From contig JAZGUH010000763.1 of NCBI GenBank assembly GCA_037893225.1, positions 124,001 to 188,000 of the forward strand: a stretch of DNA of 64,000 nucleotides, read 5' to 3'. Shown here in pieces: positions 58,829-64,000 of this stretch. A program made the translations under genes and the position numbers. Numbering within the stretch: position 1 is the first letter of the stretch; the number at the start of each line of letters is the position of its first letter. The notes under the pieces were generated by a model. That model ran no database searches. It was not told the DNA's origin and was given only the letters and a program-made list of their open reading frames with translations. The DNA comes from Hippasteria phrygiana. Taxonomy: Eukaryota > Echinodermata > Asteroidea > Valvatida > Goniasteridae.

Positions 58829-58878
58829 CAAGTTGACAGGGTCTTTCATGACTTCAACAATCGCCGGGTGGTTGTAAC
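58829..58878 (-). CDS. ABAT: ABAT exon (GYNHPAIVEVMKDPVNL)
   Basis: 50 nt between a TTAATTGAAG acceptor and a GTAAGT donor. The first two bases complete a Gly codon begun in the exon at 60351. It then reads YNHPAIVEVMKDPVNL, matching vertebrate GYSHPALLKLI. It is the shortest exon of the gene here. Confidence 0.9.
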
Positions 58879-59590
58879 CTTCAATTAAGGAGAAATTTCA
58901 AAGGCTTTTTTATATGGTCCACTGTATAGTAGGTTTGCCTTTAAAAAATTCCTTTTTAACGAAACCACTGGGATGAATTAATATTGAATGCCTGCACTTT
59001 CAGAGTCAAGGACAGATTCAGCATTTGAAAAACAGACGTGTTAAAATATTCCTTCTTATGAATTGTTAAAATATTGTTTTTTTCCCTTGTTTTCTTTCTC
59101 ACAAAGGACAGTTTTCGCAAAACACCAAGACCCCATTTCATGGCGCAAATAATAAGCACACGATTTTCTGCTAACGAGCTAGCAGTTTACGGAGAACCTG
59201 TAGGCAGGCTAGTAAGCACCGTAAAGACTAGAGATCAGTGACTTTAGAAACATAATTCCCTGACCATCTCGACACAACCTCCATGCACGTGAAAGCGTAC
59301 TAGCACGACCCCCATGACAAAAAATAGGAAAAATGAAAAAAAGGAAAATGAGAGAGGTATGGAAGACAAACAAAGCCAGTGTAATTTTCAAAAGTGGGAT
59401 TGTCCAGGCTATATTGGACAAATGGCTCAATATATAGTTTCCACATGGGGTTAAATTAACACAATGCGATATATATATATTAGACGAATGGTGGATTGTA
59501 GATGCCACATGGCATTCATATGAACTCTAGCATGTAGAAATTGTCAAGCCAAGAAACCTGTATAAAACATGATACAGTGAGGACCAACTA

Positions 59591-59636
59591 TAGCTAGCTA
59601 GCTAGCTAGCTAGCTAGCTAGCTAGCTAGCTAGCTA
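59591..59636. repeat. (TAGC)n microsatellite
   Basis: About eleven uninterrupted TAGC repeats. GCTAGCTA is self-complementary, so the tract can form a hairpin. Confidence 0.95.
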
Positions 59637-60350
59637 TGGGCCAACGCAGCTTCGTTTCGTAGGCCTTGAATGCAGATCATTCAAGCGAGGACAGCCAGAG
59701 GCCTACTGGTTGAATTGTGCACACTAGCGTTTCTTGCATTTCGGCAAACTGACGGGGGAAATTGAGACCAACAGGCTCAGGTTTTATATGACAAGAAAGA
59801 GGAATTATGCGCCTTCTTATAACGAAGCTTGAATAGCGGAGTTATGGATGTTAATAGATGAACGCGACGCACCTTGAAACTTTTTTTTCTCGTAACACAC
59901 AAACATTCAGAGAAAACTTGATCAATAAAATGGAAGGCGAAAATATAAATTTCGCTATAAATTGGCCAAGGTATTCATGTGTATCTTGCCGCTTCAACGA
60001 AACGCTTACGCCATAGGATGGGTTATGGGATAAAGAAACCCGAAAACATGTTAATCTGCGTTATTTTCCCTCGTGCTTGGAGTGCAATCCTGTGGCGTTA
60101 ACTTGACAGCTATAGAGTTCATAGAAGCCTTTTACAGCATCAGAAGGAATTAATTATTGTATAATTTAATAGGAAAACCTTCAGAAAATCCTTAAATGGC
60201 TTTCATTTGGCAAAGATTATCAAACGCCACCCATTAGGCCGCGTGCCTGAGTAAACAAATCTTTCCCTGCTGCAGCGAGGTGGATATTTCTCAACTATAA
60301 GTTTCCCATCACCTCAGCCGAGCTAATGGCTCAGCTGCTACGTATATTAC

Positions 60351-60468
60351 CGATCGGAACCGAGGAGATTTGTGCAAACGTGTCCAGCAATCGATTTCCA
60401 TCCATGTCCACCATGTAGTTGCCGTAAGATTTCCCATAGTCGACGAATAACTGCACGGAGCCTGTATT
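60351..60468 (-). CDS. ABAT: ABAT exon ([20 protein letters not shown])
   Basis: 118 nt between a CTTTCTTCTCAG acceptor and a GTAATA donor. [18 protein letters not shown], then [20 protein letters not shown], align with vertebrate sequence at about residue 66 onward (GNYLVDVDGNRMLD.YSQISS.PIG). It ends one base into a Gly codon. It is the most 5' exon found. Confidence 0.94.
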
Positions 60469-60762
60469 CTGAGAAGAAAGCCAGGTAAGCGTCCCAGTGA
60501 ATACAATACATTCCAAAGCATGTTTCCTGAATCGAAAATCTGTGAATATGACGAAAGTGGAATTTCTTTTCGTTATCGAATGACAGAAGGGCTCATTGAG
60601 CCGTGACATAGCGCATTGTGTTGCGACTCCATTGGGAGTATAAAACGAGTGTATAGTTTAGCAATGCTAGTTCCTTCTCGGTTTGACCATTCGCACCTTG
60701 CTTTAACCCCAGCCCACCCTTAACCCTTTTTTAAAGACGTTTTGAAAGCATGAAACAAGGGA

Positions 60763-61855
60763 GTGTGCCCTCGTTTGGCACCCTTGGACGCAACCACGTT
60801 TCCTCTAAATATTAGGTTTTTTCGTGGCCTCTTGAGTGCCAGCAAACACTTGCTGGACCGCGATGCCAAGCGCCATGCAATCCAACCACGTCAGTTCCCC
60901 CGTTTCTCACGTCCAAAAGAGAAAACGGTTATTACCACGGGCCCTTTGCTGGGGTCAGCCTTTATGGCAGTAATATTATCAAGGCTACGGTTTTGTGCCG
61001 TTCCAATTCTATTAGGCAAATTTCTGCCGAATACTATTTGCTGTTCTTTTGCAGGAGTATGGGACCTGCGCAAGTCTACCTTGAATGACCCCCTTTTGGG
61101 CGACCTCGCCAAAACGGAACTTCCAATCCAGGGCCGGATCTAGGTTTTCACTAGGGGGGGGGGGGGGGGGTTTACCTGAGGTGATTGGCCTACACACCCC
61201 AGCGTGCCGAATTTTCGACACCCGACACTGGTTATTTTAAAAACAATTCTCAGCCCAGGGGGGGGGGGCGGTTTAAACCCCCAAACCCCCCCCCGTAGAT
61301 CCGCCACTGCAATCCTCCTGACGTCGGCCAAGCCTTCGTCAACCGTAGCCAAATACTCGCTCACGTGGAGCCGCTGGGAGAAATGGGCTAATTCAAAAAC
61401 TGGCACCCAGGCCTTTCCGGCTGGTCCTTACCATTTGTGCCTCTACCTTGCTTATCTCTCCCAGTCATCTGGAGCAAAGACAGCAGCAAACGCCATTGCA
61501 GCAGCCGCAAAATGGGCCCATTCCCTGGCCGGGCTTCCGTCACCCACGAACGATACCTTATTCAAGACGGCGCTACAGGGATACAACTACAACCGGCAAT
61601 GCGCCGCCCCGACAAAAAGAAAGGAGCCCATTACTCCGGATACTCTGCAGAAGATGTTGGCGAACCATAGACAGCCTGGGGCCACTTTGTCGGATCTTGG
61701 AACTTTATTCATTTGTTTTTTTAGTTTCGCTTGTTTCCTCCGATTCGATGACATCACCAATATTAGGAGTCAAGATTGTACTTTTTATCCAGATCGACTT
61801 GTCATCTATTTAGTCAAATCTAAAACTGATCAGTTTCGGCAGGGCAACAACGTTA
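60763..61855 (+). pseudogene. tyrosine recombinase fragment (DIRS/Crypton-type), interrupted by a MITE
   Basis: The part after the MITE (61310-61855) has an N-terminal SAM-like region (TVAKYSLTWSRWEKW, then KTAANAIAAAAKWAH) and the start of the catalytic domain: FACFLRFDDITNIR with the first catalytic Arg, then VKSKTDQFRQGN. The later His-x-x-Arg and Tyr are missing, because the sequence runs into the repeat at 61862. The part before the MITE (60763-61128) is open in the frame that would be continuous after MITE removal. It contains an acceptor-like TTCTTTTGCAG at 61054, so an intron is possible. Such recombinases move DIRS/Ngaro retrotransposons and Cryptons. The fragment cannot be active. 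Confidence 0.75.
61129..61309. mobile_element. 181-bp poly(G)/poly(C) MITE inserted in the recombinase
   Basis: The ends CAGGGCCGGATC and GATCCGCCACTG are inverted, with CAATC duplicated on both sides (61124-61128, 61310-61314). There is a G run of about 17 near the left end and G and C runs near the right. It belongs to the same superfamily as 12502 and 20094. Its position inside an open frame gives a clean pre-insertion reference. Confidence 0.8.
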
Positions 61856-61861
61856 CCATTG

Positions 61862-62600
61862 TCCTAGTCTTGGTTCAAGACGTTACTGTGTCTGATACTT
61901 GTCATCAACAGAGGACGCAATTTACAGGCTGTCACCGGCAGGCGTGCTTGGGATCAATCACGGATGTACAGTAACGTCTTGGATATTCTTACTTTTGAGG
62001 GCGGAACCCGACTATGGAAATCGTGGCTAAACATGCATTATTCATATCACGTGACTCATGGTCTGACCTGCACGGTTTGACCGATTGCCCCAATTATGCA
62101 AAATGCGCCTGCGGTCGACGCGACGTGTAATATAATACCGTTTGGAAAAAACGTGGATGTACATTGTACAAGTGGCTTTTGTACACGGTACAATGTACAT
62201 CCACGTTTGTTCATGTACAATGTACATGTACATGTACATATCCACACGAACACTGTGGATACATGTATAGTGTACTTATAGACTAATCCAACGAGCAAAA
62301 TTAGAAGCCATCTTTGGGTACCCAATCGGGCGGTACTGCGCTCGAGCGCGCGTCATACGCGTTCTTACTTTTGAGGCGCGTGTTTAGTTTGGCAATCCTA
62401 TTGGTCAAAGGCGCAATAAGTGCGCGCGTATGGCGAGCGCGCGTGTATGGTACCGCTGGATTGGGTACCCAAAGATGGCTTCTAATTTTGCTAGTCGGAT
62501 TAGTCTATAGTGAACTTCAAGTTTGAATAACTTGGAGTTTCTGTTCTTTCTTGCTATGTCCCAGATAATGACAACTATTTACCTGCAGGTGTGCACATTA
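61862..62600. repeat. interspersed repeat with AAGACGTTACTG hairpin (copy B)
   Basis: Collinear with 46885-47410: AAGACGTTACTGTGTC and its inverse at about 61967, CTGCGGTCGACGCGACGTG, GTACAT-rich DNA, CTTCAAGTTTGAATAACTTG and TTTACCTGCAGGTGTGCAC. It is interrupted by the MITE at 62281-62505. Confidence 0.8.
62281..62505. mobile_element. 225-bp MITE nested in repeat copy B
   Basis: Arms of about 47 bp: GACTAATCCAACGAGC at the left mirrors GCTAGTCGGATTAGTC at the right, both followed by AAAATTAGAAGCCATC or its inverse. TATA flanks both sides. Comparison with copy A shows the insertion point directly. The interior is GC-rich (GCGCGCGT words). Confidence 0.82.
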
Positions 62601-62703
62601 AAGGGGCTGTGTCGTCACGATCATAGCAGGCTTGCGGCTGTACACTGAATCCCGAACTGATGAACGCAGATTAACCCAGTAACTTCAAATAATACCCCAC
62701 GAC

Positions 62704-62776
62704 CGCGCGCTGACCTACAGGGCGCGCGCGCGCTGACCTACAGGGCTCGCGCGCTGACCCGCAGGGCGCGCGCGCC
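62704..62776. repeat. three GC-rich tandem units (about 25 bp)
   Basis: CGCGCGCTGACCTACAGGG repeated three times with variation. Confidence 0.75.
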
Positions 62777-62799
62777 AGATCAGATTACAATTGCAATGA

Positions 62800-64000
62800 C
62801 TGCTGCATGCATGATCCTGTAGTTATGATACATACTGCATGTACAAGTATTTTGTATGTGTTTGTGCCACCAAAAATATACGATAGGCCTACAGTCGAAC
62901 ATAGTCCGTGACACCCCACCCGCCAAACGCCAAAATGTACCATGACAGAACCAAACGAAAATAAGTAAATCTGTATTTATAATTGTAAAATAAATAATGC
63001 ACCAGCCCCTTCCTATACAAAAATAGAGTTGTAGGCCTATGTATCGAAATACATTTCGACTAAAATCGGCTGTGCGTGCAATGATGAGCAAATCAAAGTA
63101 AAACAGCTATACTGGTGGCGATATTGAGTCCACTACCTTGTGTTACATTTGACGGCAGGAATTTATGGAAAGTTACATCATAAGAGTTATTTTAACACTA
63201 TCAAATAATAAACACAATAATAACAGTTATTACCAATAAATAATATACGCCAATGAAATGAGATTTCACCAGTGGCGAGTAAATCCGTGTCGAAAAGTGG
63301 GGATGATTATTGAATTTGTCAACGAAGTACTGCATCTTCAACTTTTTCTCAACGGGGGATACCCCCGCCCCAAACACCGCTTGAAATTTGAAACATCACT
63401 TTGTGTACAATTTCCCCTTTTTAAATTTACGAAACAAAAAAGAAATACAAATCGGTGGGCCCCTGAACTCCTTCCCCATGTTTACGCCACAGGCGCACAG
63501 ATCCCCACATCACTATGATAAAGATGACTACCGAAGAAAAAAAGAAATAAACACCCAGACAAATATTAAAACAACCCTAATTTTCACCTGTTTTGCACGA
63601 ATTATTCGCTTATTACTTTTTATGACATGAACAATTCACATACCGAGTACATGGATCGGATGTACTGTACATGTAATGTATGTACTGTACATGTTGACTA
63701 TACATTACATGTAGACTTGATGTGCGGAAATATTGTTTCACACAGCGAGTTGTTGACAAGTGCCATTGGAATAGCGACCAATTGAAGTTGTTTCAGCTCC
63801 ATCTATCAACTGTTTAAAAAAAGTAATGTACTTCTAAGTTCTAGATTTTAATATTTGTTTTCGCTGCTAAAGAACTGTCTGCAGCCACTACCCCTCTTTT
63901 AGTAGCATGATAATTTTGTTTTTAAAGTGACGGGTCAAAATAAGCCTGAAGCTTTTTATCGACCTAAGTTTACAAGCAAGATACGAACAAGATACATCCA
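62800..64000. other. no gene recognised; expected ABAT 5' intron
   Basis: AT-rich DNA with a local palindromic patch at 63655-63720 (TGTACTGTACATGTAATGTA and its inverse). No sequence resembling the missing ABAT N-terminal exons was found. Confidence 0.4.

Larger units (their letters stand above)
19510..60468 (-). other. ABAT: 4-aminobutyrate aminotransferase gene, 12 exons (5' part missing)
   Basis: GABA transaminase is a PLP-dependent class III aminotransferase of the mitochondrial matrix. It converts GABA and 2-oxoglutarate to succinate semialdehyde and glutamate. Twelve exons with canonical GT/AG borders join in phase to 435 codons plus a stop (1308 nt); the human protein has 500 residues. 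Key residues are kept: a C-G-T-C pair equivalent to the cysteines that bind the 2Fe-2S cluster in pig enzyme, FHGRT arginine, VEPIQSEGG glutamate, VDEVQTG (Asp and Gln around the cofactor), the FSKKM Schiff-base lysine region and the LRYRPSL arginine. The first exon(s), with the targeting peptide, must lie above 60468, probably outside the window. The largest intron, 43459-58828, is 15.4 kb. No exon lesion was seen, so the gene looks functional. Confidence 0.95.

Noticed and set aside
60891..61112. Minus-strand 73-codon frame opposite the recombinase fragment
   Set aside because: It is antisense to the more plausible plus-strand recombinase region and no family was recognised.

Overview
The window is a nuclear segment of an animal genome, and its style suggests an echinoderm, probably a sea star. 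This is an inference from two things: vertebrate-like but diverged proteins with many short exons, and AT-rich introns full of short motifs such as TAGGCCTAC and TACATGTA. Prokaryotic gene organisation is absent. Almost all short open frames in the window are chance frames or lie inside repeats.

Two host genes are supported, and they converge tail to tail. (1) At the left edge on the + strand is the terminal coding exon (300-809) of a GW182/TNRC6 gene, the scaffold of the miRNA silencing complex. It is followed by a 3' UTR with a good poly(A) signal at 1429 and then about 11 kb of AT-rich DNA. (2) On the - strand, from 60468 down to 19510, is most of the mitochondrial enzyme 4-aminobutyrate aminotransferase (ABAT, GABA transaminase). 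Twelve exons were located by reading splice sites and comparing with the vertebrate protein. Their phases all join, giving 435 codons plus a stop. Only the N-terminal part, about 65 residues in the human protein, lies beyond the window or was not found.

The rest is intron and intergenic DNA, heavily colonised by DNA transposons. The clearest groups are: TTAA-flanked elements, two of which carry a THAP zinc-finger exon (Kolobok-like; 14420-18548 and 34870-35810), and non-autonomous relatives with AGGTAGTATACA/AGGCAGTGTACA ends (19086, 36532, 53311, 55022); a long-inverted-repeat element with 9-bp target duplications (15679-16703) and a 117-bp hairpin relative (13888-14004); an 8-bp-duplication family whose smallest member is only 35 bp (49208-49242); MITEs with 3-, 4- and 5-bp duplications (22514, 36236, 46274, 62281, 12502, 20094, 61129); a broken CR1/L2-like LINE (23715-25870); and a broken tyrosine recombinase gene (60763-61855) split by a MITE. 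Minisatellites lie at 32165, 52373, 53690 and 55600. The last two are long arrays in opposite orientation inside a TTAA-flanked element. A 134-bp inverted repeat carrying two tRNA-like sequences lies 36 nt inside an ABAT intron.

I see no operon-like or defence-type multigene system. The most unusual content is the set of termini-only palindromic insertions with perfect target duplications, the paired inverted minisatellites, and the tRNA-like hairpin next to an ABAT splice site.
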